Assembly (NCBI RefSeq): GCF_900156255.1
Contig: NZ_FTMK01000028.1
Location: 1 to 35,636, forward strand
Length of the DNA: 35,636 nt
From: Paracoccus thiocyanatus
GTDB lineage: Bacteria > Pseudomonadota > Alphaproteobacteria > Rhodobacterales > Rhodobacteraceae
Reading direction: 5' to 3'
A program made the translations under genes and the position numbers. Every line of letters begins with the position of its first letter. The stretch's first letter is position 1. The notes below the pieces were generated by a model, which worked only from the letters and a program-made list of their open reading frames with translations, had not been told where the DNA came from and made no database searches. Below are positions 8,448 to 17,104 of the stretch, piece after piece.

Positions 8448-9361
8448 AGCGCGATGCGAGCCAGACACCGCGTTCCGTCAATCGCGGTTTCGAGGACGAC
8501 TGCGTCACCCTTCCCATTGAATCGATCCTCCCGCTGCGCGCGCTCAGCAAGTCCGCGAAATCCAGCCGGAAATACCGGCAGATCGTGGCCTCCATCGTCC
8601 AGATCGGGATCGTCGAGCCGCCGATTGTGGTGCGAAATCCCGATCAATCCGCCACCTGGTTGCTGCTCGACGGGCACCTGCGGATCGAGGCGTTAAAGGA
8701 TGCCGGTACTCAGGAGGTGGAATGCCTCGTCTCCACCGACGACGAAGCGTTCACCTACAACCGGCAGGTAAGCCGTCTTGCGCCGGTCCAGGAGCACAAG
8801 ATGATCCGCAAGGCGATCGAGCGTGGTGTACCGGAAGAAAAAATCGCGGCCGCGCTCGACCTCAATCTCAGCAGTATCCGGCGCAAGGTCCGCCTGCTGG
8901 ACGGAATCTGCGAGGAAGCTGTGGCGATCTTGAAGGACAAGCCCTGCACGGCGGCCGTCTTCGGCGCGCTGCGCAAGATGAAGACCATGCGGCAGATTGA
9001 GGCGGCGGAATTGCTCGTCAATGCGAACAATTTTTCCGTCGCCTATGTGAGCGCGATCCTCGCGGGAACGCCGCAAGCGCAGTTGGTCGATTCATCAAAG
9101 CCGAAGAAGATCAAGGGAATCACGCCAGAGGCGATGGCGCGGATGGAACAGGAGCTGGCCCGTCTGCAGGAGGGCATCGCTTCGATTCAGGACACCTACG
9201 GCCAGGACCACCTGCATTTGACCGTGATCAAGGGTTATGTCGGTAAGCTGATCGGGAACGCACGGATCGTGCGCTATCTGGCGCAGAACCATCCGGAGTT
9301 TCTCGGCGAGTTCCAGACGATCACCGAAATCACGCCGGTGGAAGCCGCCAGCCCCGACTGA
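8444..9361 (+). CDS. ParB/RepB-like DNA-binding protein, second of a pair
   Basis: A 305-aa protein whose ATG overlaps the preceding TGA by 4 bases (ATGA). The ParB-like N-terminal part shows LPIESILPLRAL, KYRQIVASIVQIGIVEPPIVV, the box WLLLDGHLRIEAL and the second box YNRQVSRLAPVQEHKMI. An HTH-like segment follows (GVPEEKIAAALDLNLSSIRRK), then a RepB partition-type C-terminal domain (AVFGALRKMKTMRQIEAAELL, NNFSVAYVSAILAGTP). It is clearly related to the first partner but well diverged, so the pair probably has distinct roles, perhaps as a heterodimer. It ends the operon; a hairpin-rich spacer follows. Confidence 0.82.
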   Translation: MKRDASQTPRSVNRGFEDDCVTLPIESILPLRALSKSAKSSRKYRQIVASIVQIGIVEPPIVVRNPDQSATWLLLDGHLRIEALKDAGTQEVECLVSTDDEAFTYNRQVSRLAPVQEHKMIRKAIERGVPEEKIAAALDLNLSSIRRKVRLLDGICEEAVAILKDKPCTAAVFGALRKMKTMRQIEAAELLVNANNFSVAYVSAILAGTPQAQLVDSSKPKKIKGITPEAMARMEQELARLQEGIASIQDTYGQDHLHLTVIKGYVGKLIGNARIVRYLAQNHPEFLGEFQTITEITPVEAASPD

Positions 9362-9612
9362 CGGGGCGATAGCGGAGGATGGGGACCCGGACCCGATAAG
9401 CGCGGGGACCGCGGGAGACGCCGGACTGTGGGCCGGATCGAGCGCGGTGGTGGGGATGGCGGCGAACCCGCTCGGAGCCCACCAGGTCGGCTCGAGTTTT
9501 CGCCGACCGCGCGACCACTATCGTGGTAGCGAACCGACTCAGGCGTGCCGAGCGATGGCGCAACTCGGCACGCCTATTCTGCAAGATTCCCCTCCCAACC
9601 ATCGCCCCCGAT
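9362..9612. repeat. Hairpin-rich spacer after the recombinase/RepB operon
   Basis: A 251-bp gap without a gene holds three consecutive inverted repeats: GGTCGGC/GCCGACC (9485-9491, 9502-9508), ACCAC/GTGGT (9514-9518, 9523-9527) and a perfect 12-bp pair AGGCGTGCCGAG/CTCGGCACGCCT (9541-9552, 9564-9575) with an 11-base loop. None has a T run. The last could stop the two convergent transcripts; the cluster could also be a binding site for the RepB-like proteins or a crossover site for the recombinase. Confidence 0.65.
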
Positions 9613-10344
9613 TTAAATTGAGCGCTGATTCACGCGCTTCGACAGCTCTTCGGCGCTTTCCACCCGCTCCGAGTAGCGATCGGTCAGATAGGCCGAGCGG
9701 TCGCGCGTGAGATGGGTGAACTTCACAAGTTCCTCCATCACGTCGACGATGCGGTTGTAGTAGGGCGAAGGGCGCATCCGACCGGCCTCGTCGAACTCGT
9801 TATACGCCTTCGCTACCGAGGACTGGTTCGGGATCGTCACCATGCGCATCCAGCGACCGAGGATGCGCATCTGGTTGACGGCGTTGAAGCTCTGCGAGCC
9901 GCCGGAGACCTGCATGACCGCGAGCGTCTTGCCCTGCGTCGGCCGCACGCCGCCGAGCGACAGCGGCAGCCAGTCGATCTGCGCCTTCATGACGCCGGTC
10001 ATCGCACCATGGCGCTCGGGCGAGCACCAGACCATGCCCTCCGACCAGGTCGCGAGCTCGCGCAATTCCTTCACCTTCGGGTGGTCGGGGCCTTCGGCGT
10101 CCGGCAGCGGCAGACCGGAGGGATTGAAGGTGCGGGTTTCTGCGCCGAACCAGCGGAGAAGGCGCGCCGCCTCCTCCGAGGCGAAGCGCGAGTAGGAGCG
10201 CGTCCGGAGCGAGCCATAGAGCATCAGGATGCGCGGCGGGTGCGTGGGCGCGCCCGGCGCGGCGAGCGCGGCCATGTCGATCGGCCTGAGCGAGGCCGGG
10301 TCGATGTTCGGCAGGTCCTCGATCGGGACAGGATGGTTAGCCAT
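9613..10344 (-). CDS. arsH: ArsH, organoarsenical oxidase / NADPH-FMN reductase
   Basis: A 243-aa flavodoxin-fold protein. The ATG at 10344 (MANHPVP) has GGGAGG upstream and overlaps the acr3 stop by 8 bases. Family marks are [15 protein letters not shown] (FMN phosphate loop), [17 protein letters not shown] and [14 protein letters not shown]. ArsH oxidises trivalent methylated and aromatic arsenicals to less toxic pentavalent forms using FMN and NADPH. It is the last gene of the ars operon, a common arrangement in alphaproteobacteria. Confidence 0.95.
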   Translation of the reverse strand: MANHPVPIEDLPNIDPASLRPIDMAALAAPGAPTHPPRILMLYGSLRTRSYSRFASEEAARLLRWFGAETRTFNPSGLPLPDAEGPDHPKVKELRELATWSEGMVWCSPERHGAMTGVMKAQIDWLPLSLGGVRPTQGKTLAVMQVSGGSQSFNAVNQMRILGRWMRMVTIPNQSSVAKAYNEFDEAGRMRPSPYYNRIVDVMEELVKFTHLTRDRSAYLTDRYSERVESAEELSKRVNQRSI

Positions 10345-11449
10345 GCCGCGCACCTCCCGCATCTGCCGGAAAGTGGTGTCGTGTGCGGTTAGCGAGGGCG
10401 ACCAGCGACAGCATCACCGGCACCTCGACGAGGACCCCGACGACGGTTGCAAGCGCGGCGCCGGATTGAAGTCCGAAGAGGCTGATCGCGACGGCGACCG
10501 CCAGCTCGAAGAAGTTCGACGTGCCGATCAGCGCGCAGGGCGCCGCGACGTTGAAGGGCACGCGCCAGGCCCATGCCGCCGCATAGGCGAGCGCGAAAAT
10601 GCCGTAGGATTGGATGAGCAGCGGAACGGCGATCAGCGCGATCAGCAACGGCTGGTCGAGGATGATCTGCCCCTGAAAGCCGAAGAGCAGCACGACCGTC
10701 GCCAGAAGTCCGATCACCGAAGCAGGCTTGACCGCCGCCGTGAAGCGCGCGACCGCCGCCTCGGCGCCCGCGCCCCGCCGTCCCCGTGCGAGCCACTGGC
10801 GTGTGGCGGCGCCGGCGGCGAGCGGGATCAGGATGTAGAGCCCGACCGAAAGGATCAGCGTCTCCCACGGCACGACGATGTCGGTGACGCCGAGGAGCAG
10901 CGCCACGATCGGCGCGAAGGCGAAGATCATGATGACGTTATTCACCGACACCTGCACCAGCGTGTAGGTGGCGTCGCCCCGAGTGAGCTGCGACCACACG
11001 AATACCATCGCTGTGCAGGGTGCCGCGCCGAGCAGGATCAGACCGGCGATGTATTGCTGGGCATCGGCCGGTGCAATCAGATCCGCGAACAGGACCTCGA
11101 AGAACAGAACGGCGAGCCCTGCCATGGTGAAGGGCTTGATCAGCCAGTTCACCGCGATCGTCAGCACAAGCCCTTTCGGCCGATCGCCGATATGGCGCAG
11201 GCTCGCGAAATCGACCGCCACCATCATCGGATAGACCATCGCCCAGATCAGGACGGCGACGACGAGGTTGACGGAAGCGATCTCCAGCCCGGCCAGCACC
11301 TCGAACAGCCCTGGAAACACGTTGCCGAGCAGCAGGCCGGTGGCGATGCAGAGCGCCACCCAGACCGAGAGCCACTTTTCGAAGAAGCCGATCCCGGCGG
11401 GCGGCGCCGCGATGGCCTCGGCCGTGGGCGCATAGGTGTCGTTGCTCAT
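10337..11449 (-). CDS. acr3: ACR3-family arsenite efflux permease
   Basis: A 370-aa integral membrane protein with about ten hydrophobic segments, the usual size for ACR3. Conserved motifs include [27 protein letters not shown] with the essential cysteine, [16 protein letters not shown] and [20 protein letters not shown]. It exports arsenite across the inner membrane by proton exchange. Its ATG overlaps the arsC stop (ATGA) and its stop overlaps the arsH start, so translation of the four genes is coupled. In other annotations this gene may be called arsB, though it is not of the ArsB family. Confidence 0.95.
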   Translation of the reverse strand: MSNDTYAPTAEAIAAPPAGIGFFEKWLSVWVALCIATGLLLGNVFPGLFEVLAGLEIASVNLVVAVLIWAMVYPMMVAVDFASLRHIGDRPKGLVLTIAVNWLIKPFTMAGLAVLFFEVLFADLIAPADAQQYIAGLILLGAAPCTAMVFVWSQLTRGDATYTLVQVSVNNVIMIFAFAPIVALLLGVTDIVVPWETLILSVGLYILIPLAAGAATRQWLARGRRGAGAEAAVARFTAAVKPASVIGLLATVVLLFGFQGQIILDQPLLIALIAVPLLIQSYGIFALAYAAAWAWRVPFNVAAPCALIGTSNFFELAVAVAISLFGLQSGAALATVVGVLVEVPVMLSLVALANRTRHHFPADAGGARHG

Positions 11450-11883
11450 CGGGCGGCGCTCTCGTTTACGCGACGTCCGTTGGCGTCCACCACGAGCTCG
11501 CCATCCTCCTTGCGGAATTCGCCCTGCTGCGGATTCGGCAGGATCTCCAGCACGGCCTCGGACGGACGGCAGAGCCGGGTCCCGAGCGATGTCTCGACGA
11601 TCGGTCGGTTGATCAGGATTGGATGCGCCAACATCAGATCGATCAGCTCGTCGTTGGAGAACTTCGGGTCGTCGAGTCCGAGATCATCGTAGGGCGTGCC
11701 CTTCCGGCGCAGGAGATTGCGCACCGGAATGCCCATCGCGGCGATCAGGTCCACGAGCCGCTCGCGGCTGGGCGGCGTGTCCAGGTACTCGATGACCTCC
11801 GGCTCCTCGCCGGAGTTGCGGATCAGCGCCAGAACGTTGCGCGACGTGCCGCAGTTCGGATTGTGATAGATCGTGGTGGTCAT
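11446..11883 (-). CDS. arsC: ArsC, glutaredoxin-type arsenate reductase
   Basis: A 145-aa protein from the ATG at 11883; the much longer open frame upstream is only the shadow of ars[18 protein letters not shown] holds the catalytic cysteine of the glutathione/glutaredoxin-dependent class (R773 type). [11 protein letters not shown] and LINRPIV with the anion-binding arginines follow. It reduces arsenate to arsenite for export by the downstream ACR3. It overlaps arsR and acr3 by four bases each. Confidence 0.95.
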   Translation of the reverse strand: MTTTIYHNPNCGTSRNVLALIRNSGEEPEVIEYLDTPPSRERLVDLIAAMGIPVRNLLRRKGTPYDDLGLDDPKFSNDELIDLMLAHPILINRPIVETSLGTRLCRPSEAVLEILPNPQQGEFRKEDGELVVDANGRRVNESAAR

Positions 11884-12221
11884 ACGGTCTCTTTCCGGGC
11901 GGCGGCAGTCGGGGGAGCGATCCCGCAGGCTGCCGGATCGCCAGCGCAGCAGTGACGGGTCAGGTAGTCGATCAACCCAATCATGGTGTCGAAGCTGGCC
12001 GCGTAGACGAGCGAGCGTCCCTCGCGCCGGACTGTCACCAGCCCGGCATGCTTCAGCTCCTTGAGGTGGAACGACAGGGTCGCCGAGGGAAGATCGAGCG
12101 CCTCGCCAATCCGGCCCACTGCGCGCCCCTCCGGACCGGCCTCGACCAGAAGACGGAAGATGTCGAGACGCGTCTCCTGCGAGAGCGCGGCCAGCGCGGC
12201 TAGTGTGTTCTGCTTCTCCAT
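11880..12221 (-). CDS. arsR: ArsR-type arsenic-responsive repressor
   Basis: A 113-aa winged-helix repressor with LSQETRLDIFRLLVEAG and the recognition region LDLPSATLSFHLKELKHAGLV. The classic ELCVCDL metal site of the R773 type is absent. Instead the C-terminal part carries a cysteine pair and a third cysteine (HCCAGDPAACG), a layout like the type with C-terminal As(III) ligands seen in Acidithiobacillus ArsR. It should bind the inverted repeat at its own start and release on arsenite. It leads the operon arsR-arsC-acr3-arsH. Confidence 0.93.
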   Translation of the reverse strand: MEKQNTLAALAALSQETRLDIFRLLVEAGPEGRAVGRIGEALDLPSATLSFHLKELKHAGLVTVRREGRSLVYAASFDTMIGLIDYLTRHCCAGDPAACGIAPPTAAARKETV

Positions 12222-12242
12222 ATCTCCACATTATTGGAGATA
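12221..12242 (-). promoter_or_regulatory. Probable ArsR operator overlapping the arsR start
   Basis: A perfect inverted repeat with 8-bp arms (TATCTCCA and TGGAGATA) around CATTAT ends exactly at the arsR ATG. On the minus strand AATAAT within it is a good -10 candidate, with TTGATC about 15 bases upstream as a weak -35. If so, transcription would start at or very near the ATG. The arm also carries GGAG four bases before the ATG. Binding here would block both RNA polymerase and translation initiation. Confidence 0.7.
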
Positions 12243-12274
12243 TAAGTGATGATCAATCCCCAGAGTTCGGCAGC

Positions 12275-12544
12275 TCAGCTCCGATCTTCGATGGCCCTGC
12301 AAATCCGTGCCTGCTCGCGCATTACGGCGTAGTCGCTGAGCATCACGGCAATGGCCGAGCCGCCCGGCAACGATGCCAGTTCCTTTGCCGCCCGCGCCTG
12401 GAACTCCCGGCTGTACCCGACGACGGGGGCACACGTCTGGAACCCGCCGGGCTCAGAACCGACCGTCGCGCAGCCGCTGAGCAAGCTCGTTGCGATCGCG
12501 AGGGCGGCGAGCTGCCGCCTCCAGCATCCGGCGTTGGACGTCAT
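12275..12544 (-). CDS. Rz1-like outer-membrane spanin lipoprotein
   Basis: An 89-aa protein from the ATG at 12544 with a lipoprotein signal (LAALAIATSLLSGC, cleavage before the cysteine). The mature part YSREFQARAAKELASLPGGS resembles Rz1-type lysis proteins of rhodobacterial prophages. Its first 92 bases lie within the Rz-like gene in another frame, the classic overlapping Rz/Rz1 design. It would pair with Rz to fuse inner and outer membranes at lysis. Confidence 0.7.
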   Translation of the reverse strand: MTSNAGCWRRQLAALAIATSLLSGCATVGSEPGGFQTCAPVVGYSREFQARAAKELASLPGGSAIAVMLSDYAVMREQARICRAIEDRS

Positions 12545-12710
12545 TGGCCTTCTCCGTGGTTTCAAGGCGTTCGGCGAGGCGGCCCGCTCGCTCGCCGGAC
12601 CGCCGAAGCGAAAGCAGGAACAGGAGCACGGCGAGTATGATGGTGCCGTAGCGCAGCGCCGCCCGCATCCAAGGGCTCGTGGCAATCCCGGTGAGGAGCC
12701 AGCCGATCAT
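12453..12710 (-). CDS. Rz-like inner-membrane spanin
   Basis: An 85-aa protein with one N-terminal membrane segment (YGTIILAVLLFLLSL) followed by a charged helical, coiled-coil-like domain (RSGERAGRLAERLETTEKA...). Its ATG overlaps the endolysin stop (ATGA), and Rz1 starts inside it. The size, topology and overlap fit an i-spanin, though sequence conservation in this family is weak. Confidence 0.68.
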   Translation of the reverse strand: MIGWLLTGIATSPWMRAALRYGTIILAVLLFLLSLRRSGERAGRLAERLETTEKANDVQRRMLEAAARRPRDRNELAQRLRDGRF

Positions 12711-13381
12711 CGCCGCCCCCGGCGCCAGTCATCCAGACGCGCATAGATCGTAACCGCGATCCCGCCGAGAGCCACCGCGATGAACACCCAGCGGAGCGTA
12801 TCGAGGTACGGGACGAGCGGCAGGATGGCGGATTGGGTCTCGGCCAGAACGCTATGCGCCACCTCGACGCTTGCCGCGCCCAGTGTCGCAACTCCGGCCG
12901 CGCCGCCGCCTTTCATGGTGCGGCTCTCGGCCAGCACTTCGCGCGCGGGCGGCGTTTCGGCTGCAAATGCCGTCGCCCGGACCGGGAAGCGGTCGCCCCA
13001 CTGCCGTGCGGGGCCGAGGTCGACGTGGATAAAGCCCGAGCGCGGATAGAAGCCGAAGCCGAAGAATCCGACCTCGCGCGCCGCGGCCTCGAACGCCACC
13101 GGGTCGTGGTTCGCCATGGCGATGTCGAAGGCGGCGCCGTCGAGATGCTTCGATCGGGTCGCGCCGCCGACGGCACGGTTGTGCTCGGGGCTGCGATAGG
13201 CCGAGCGAACGATCAGCGGCTTGCCCAGCCGGTCGCGTAGCGCCTGCAGCTTGTCGAGCGCGGGTTCGTTGATCAGCAGCTTGCCGGTGCCCCGGCAGGC
13301 GATTTCGGCCGGGCTGAAATTCGGCCAGCGCCAGGTGCTCTCAGGCAAGTCGCGCCAGTGGTCGTAGAATGTGGTAGTCAT
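12707..13381 (-). CDS. Prophage endolysin, M15-family peptidase with C-terminal membrane segment
   Basis: A 224-aa protein. Residues ~20-130 form a peptidase M15A domain: SAYRSPEHNRAVGGA, the zinc motif SKHLDGAAFD and the second metal ligand in FIHVDLG. It would cleave D,L or D,D bonds of peptidoglycan cross-links. After a linker, LRWVFIAVALGGIAVTIYA near the C-terminus is a single membrane segment followed by basic residues. This tail would tether the enzyme to the inner membrane, unlike the soluble phage endolysins of lambda type. It leads the endolysin-Rz-Rz1 lysis unit, just after a terminator. Confidence 0.82.
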   Translation of the reverse strand: MTTTFYDHWRDLPESTWRWPNFSPAEIACRGTGKLLINEPALDKLQALRDRLGKPLIVRSAYRSPEHNRAVGGATRSKHLDGAAFDIAMANHDPVAFEAAAREVGFFGFGFYPRSGFIHVDLGPARQWGDRFPVRATAFAAETPPAREVLAESRTMKGGGAAGVATLGAASVEVAHSVLAETQSAILPLVPYLDTLRWVFIAVALGGIAVTIYARLDDWRRGRR

Positions 13382-13399
13382 GAGGTTCCTCCGAAACGA

Positions 13400-13422
13400 A
13401 ATAAACCCGCCTCAAGGGCGGG
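13400..13422 (-). terminator. Terminator between the tail operon and the lysis genes
   Basis: On the minus strand CCCGCC pairs with GGCGGG around CTTGA, followed by TTTATTTCG. It would end the transcript of the tail genes before the endolysin gene. Confidence 0.65.
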
Positions 13423-13458
13423 GTCATTGCGGGTTGATGAATGGGGGATGGGGACGGA

Positions 13459-13746
13459 CTACGGGCTGCCGCCGAAGATCTTGAGCTTGATGGCGATGCC
13501 CGCGAGCAGCGCCAGCATGACGCCGGTGGTGATCATGCGGACGGCGGTCTGCATCGCGGTGCGGCGCACCAGCCGGATGCAGTCGACCAGGGATCGCAGA
13601 TCGCGGATGTCGAGGGCAGCCTCGTCGCCGTCGAGGCCGACATCGGCGAGCGCGCGTTTCGCGCCTTCCTCGGCCGCCCGCGTCAGGATCGCCTCGAACT
13701 CGGCGTCGGGCATGCGCACGAAACCCTCGGATCTGGGTGGGTTCAT
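13459..13746 (-). CDS. DUF6127-like prophage membrane protein (holin candidate)
   Basis: A 95-aa protein from the ATG at 13746. The N-terminal part (GFVRMPDAEFEAILTRAAEEG, then AALDIRDLRSLVDCIRL) resembles the DUF6127 family found at the 3' end of GTA-like tail clusters. One hydrophobic segment lies near the C-terminus (TGVMLALLAGIAIKL). Its position ahead of the endolysin makes a holin or holin-like role plausible but unproven. The longer open frame upstream is a shadow of the neighbouring gene. Confidence 0.65.
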   Translation of the reverse strand: MNPPRSEGFVRMPDAEFEAILTRAAEEGAKRALADVGLDGDEAALDIRDLRSLVDCIRLVRRTAMQTAVRMITTGVMLALLAGIAIKLKIFGGSP

Positions 13747-13766
13747 CGGGATCCTCCTTCCGCCGG

Positions 13767-14056
13767 TCAGCCGATCTTGCAGCCCCAGAAGGAGGTGTGG
13801 TCGGCGGCGAAGTAGCCGTCCGCGACCCGGAAATACCCCTGCAGCTCGACGGTATCGCCCGCGGTGAGGGGCACCATGGTCTGCAGCCAGATCGCGGTGG
13901 CGAGCGAGACGTGGGTGGCGGAGATTTCGCCGAGGGAGCCGCGGATTTCGGTCGTGCCGTTCAGCACGAGCCGACCGCGCATGCGGGCCGTGGCGCTGGC
14001 GTTGATCTTGTAGAGGAGTGTCGCGCCGAAGAGGTAGGTGCCGTCGACCGGGGCTG
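13767..14056 (-). pseudogene. C-terminal fragment of a phage tail-fibre/DUF2793-like protein
   Basis: The open frame reads APVDGTYLFGATLLYK, RGRLVLNGTTEIRG and ends ADHTSFWGCKIG. This looks like the C-terminal domain of phage proteins that follow the host-specificity gene, DUF2793-type by my recollection. It has no start of its own: upstream the frame runs straight into the host-specificity gene in the wrong register at about 14056. An ATG at 13982 exists but lies inside the domain. Most of this gene has been deleted. Confidence 0.6.
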
Positions 14057-17000
14057 CGGCAGGTCCATGAGCAGCGCATCCGGCGCGCCGAACACCACGG
14101 CGCGCGTCAGCGACGCCGCGCGGGGATCGCCGGGCGGCAGGTCGTAGGTCGCGCGATCCTGGCGGACCGCCTCGATGCCGCGCGCCTCCGCGTCGGCGAT
14201 GGAGACGAGCCGCAGGTCGACCAGCCGCCCGTCATGGGCGAGCCGGATCGGGTCCGCCGGATCGAGCGCGAGCCGCGAGGGCGGCAGACGGAACGCCGCC
14301 GTCTCGCGGCCGACCCACGCCTCCATCAGGGCGCGGCGGCAGCGGCGTTCGGCTTCCTCGGGCGGGACCGCCATCGGGAAGGACTCTGAGGCGATCCGCG
14401 TCGTGTCCACGGTGATGCGCCGCGCCTCGACGAGGGCCGCGTCGTAATCTTCGTCGGCGCGGGCGATCTGCCACTTGAGCGCCTGCGGCAGCTCGGTCTC
14501 CTGGCCGCGGATGAGTTCCAGCAGGTCGCCCTCGCGGGGGGCGGCCAGATCGTCGGACGCGAGGGTGGTGACGGAGGCCCGGCCGCGCATCACGAAGCGG
14601 ATTAACCCTTCGGTTTCCACCGCGTCGAAGCCGAAGTGGCGGGCGAGCGTGGTGATCGAGGCGCGCGGGCTTTCGAGCGCGGTGATGGCGTAGCCCTCGA
14701 CCGCGCCCCAGAGGCCGGCAACGTCGATGCGATCCTCGGGCAGCCCGGCGCGCAGGCAGAGATGCCGGACCAGTGCGGCCAGCGACACCGCGCCAAGCCG
14801 TCCGGTCAGCCAGTGGCCGAGCCGCCAGTTCTCCCCGTCCGTCCAGACATCGGTCAGCGCCGGGAAGAACGGATATGGCCGCGCGTCCCAGGTCCAGGCG
14901 GCGCATTCCGGCACATGCACCATCCGACCGCCGTAGACCGAGGACACCGGGTTGTTCGCGGCCTCGCCCCACCAGAGGTACGTCGCCTCCAGATAGGCGC
15001 GCTGGATGGCGTCGTCGCGCCAGCCCCGCGAGAAATGCGGCGTGAAGCTCTCCGACGACTTCGGGTCGAAGAAGACGTTCGGCTGGTTCGTGCCCCGATC
15101 GATGGCCGGGCAGCCCAACTCGGTGAACCAGATCGGCTTGGACTGCGGCGTCCATGCCGTCGCCGTCCCGCTCTCCACGCCACCGGGGCGGTTGTAGTGC
15201 GCGTTCGACCACCAGGCGCGCAGATCCTTGTAGCGGAAGACCCACGGCTTGCTGGCGGCACCGTCGGTGATGGGAGTTCGCACCTGCGCGGAGCGGTCGG
15301 CGGCGCTGGCATAGAACCAGTCGAAGCCTTCGCCGCCCGCGATGTTCGCCTGCAGGTAGGCGCGGTCGTAGATCGCGGGCCAGCCCTCGGCCGCGTCGGC
15401 ATGCTCGAATCCGTCGCGCCAGTCCGACAGCGGCATGTAGTTGTCGATGCCGACGAAATCGATCTCTGGATCGGCCCAGAGCGGGTCGAGGTGGAAGAAC
15501 ACGTCGCCCGAGCCATCGCCCGGCTGGTGCCCAAAGTATTCCGACCAGTCGGCCGCATAGCCGATCTTGGTCCCGGACCCGAGGATAGAGCGCACATCCA
15601 CGAGCAGGTCCCGATACGCCTGCACCGCGGGATACGTGCTGGCCCCCGAGCGGATCGTCGTCAGCCCCGGCATCTCGGTACCGATCAGGAAGGCATCCAC
15701 CCCGCCCGCCGCCGCGCAGAGATGGGCGTAGTGCAGCACCATGCGGCGCAGGCCCCAGTCGCCGGGCGCGCCGGTCCAGGAGACACTTTCGCCCGAGTCC
15801 GCGAAGTCGGACGGGCTGGCGCTCCCGAAGAAGGCCGCGACCTGGCTTGCCGCTGTGGCGGTTTTGTCGACGCTGCCGGCGTAGCCTGCCGCGGGCGAAC
15901 AGGTGATCCGGCCGCGCCAGGGGAACGCGGGCTGGCCGGTCTCGGCAGCGTTGTCGGAATAGGGGTTCGGCAGCGTGTTGTCGCGCGGGACATCCATCAG
16001 GATGAAGGGATAGAAGGTGACGCACAGCCCGCGCGCCTTCATCTCCTGGATCGCCTGCACCACCGCGAAGTCGGACGGCGTGCCGCCATAGACCGGGCGG
16101 TCCTGATCGTCGCGGCTGACGAGGAAGGCATTGGCGCGGCTCACGCCATTCACCGACCAGCTGGCGGGCGTGGTCGATTTGGCCGACACCTCGACACCGG
16201 GCCGCACTTTGCAGGAGCCCGCGCGCAGGTCGTCGCCGAACCACGCGACGACGAGGCTGACGCTCTCGACCGCAGGAGCCATCGCCTGCAGCCGGTCCAG
16301 CGCCTCCACCATGTCGGTAGAATCGGCCAGCGCGTTCAGGTTCTCAGGGATCTGCGCGCCACCATCGGTCTTGCGGATCGCCTGCGTCGCATAGGTGAAC
16401 TCGCCCGAGGCCGGGATCATGGTGACCGCGCGGGTCAGCCCCTCGGCGGTGTCGGGATCGGCGACCGGACGGAATACCTCGAAGGAAAGCTGCGGCAGGC
16501 GGTTGCCGTAGGTCGAGAGCGCCAGTTCCTCAAAGACGACATAGGCCGTGCCGCGATAGGCAGGCGTGCTGGCCGCGCCCATCCTCGCGGCAATGAACGG
16601 GTCGGCTGTCTGCGCCTCGTCGCCCGGATACCAGCGCCAGGTGACGCCGGAGAGGTCCATCGGCTTGCCGTCGGCCCAGATGCGGCCGATCCCCGTGATC
16701 GGCCCCTCGCAAAGCGCCACGGCGAAGGATGCGTAGTAGAGATACTCGGTGGTCTTGACCTTGCCGCCCCCGCCGCCCTTGCCGCCCCCTTGGGTGGTGG
16801 TCTTCGTTTCCTCGCGGAAATCCGTCGCCCAGATGATGTTGCCACCCATCCGCATCCGACCATAGAGGCGCGGGATCACCGCGCCTTCGGTGGCCGAGGT
16901 GATGCGCAAGGTGTCGAGCCGCGCGCCCTCGATGCGCTGGGTGGGCGCCAGCGACGAGATGATCCAGCTGTCGACGACCGACCCGATGGTGGAGCCGATG

Positions 17001-17095
17001 AAGCCGCCGATGGTCGCGGCGCTGACACCGAGGATCGCGCCGCCGATGCTGCCGCCAATGGCGGCGCCGGCGGCACCGAGAACGAGGGTGGCCAT
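13961..17095 (-). pseudogene. Truncated GTA-like host-specificity / tail tip protein (TIM-barrel type)
   Basis: 1044 codons from the ATG at 17095. The glycine-rich N-terminus (GAAIGGSIGGAILGVSA) and the Gly stretch near residue 105 are typical of RcGTA gp15 homologues. The middle (~430-740) is the glycoside-hydrolase-like GTA_TIM domain (FVGIDNYMPLSDWRDG, WFTELGCPAIDRG, WDARPYPFFP). The Phage-tail_3 part follows. Homology ends at ALLMDLP (~14057). After that the frame runs out of register into the neighbouring DUF2793-like sequence and stops at 13961. Full-length relatives are around 1300 residues, so the receptor-contacting C-terminal part is gone, probably by deletion. Confidence 0.8.
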
Positions 17096-17104
17096 GTCGG
17101 GGTC

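Noticed and set aside
5965..9361. The two RepB-like genes as a plasmid partition/replication locus (repABC).
   Set aside because: There is no repA/parA and no repC or other initiator nearby, and the pair is translationally coupled to a serine recombinase instead.
10229..11692. Plus-strand 487-codon frame opposite acr3, and minus-strand frames of 433-454 codons at 31428-32792 and 33636-34937.
   Set aside because: All are antisense to or out of frame with well-recognised genes (acr3, clpS/methyltransferase, hemF and lipoprotein) and show no family motifs.
11446..12231. A 261-residue protein containing ArsC at its end.
   Set aside because: The first ~116 residues are arsR read in another frame. 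ArsC homology starts at the ATG at 11883, with the usual length of 145.
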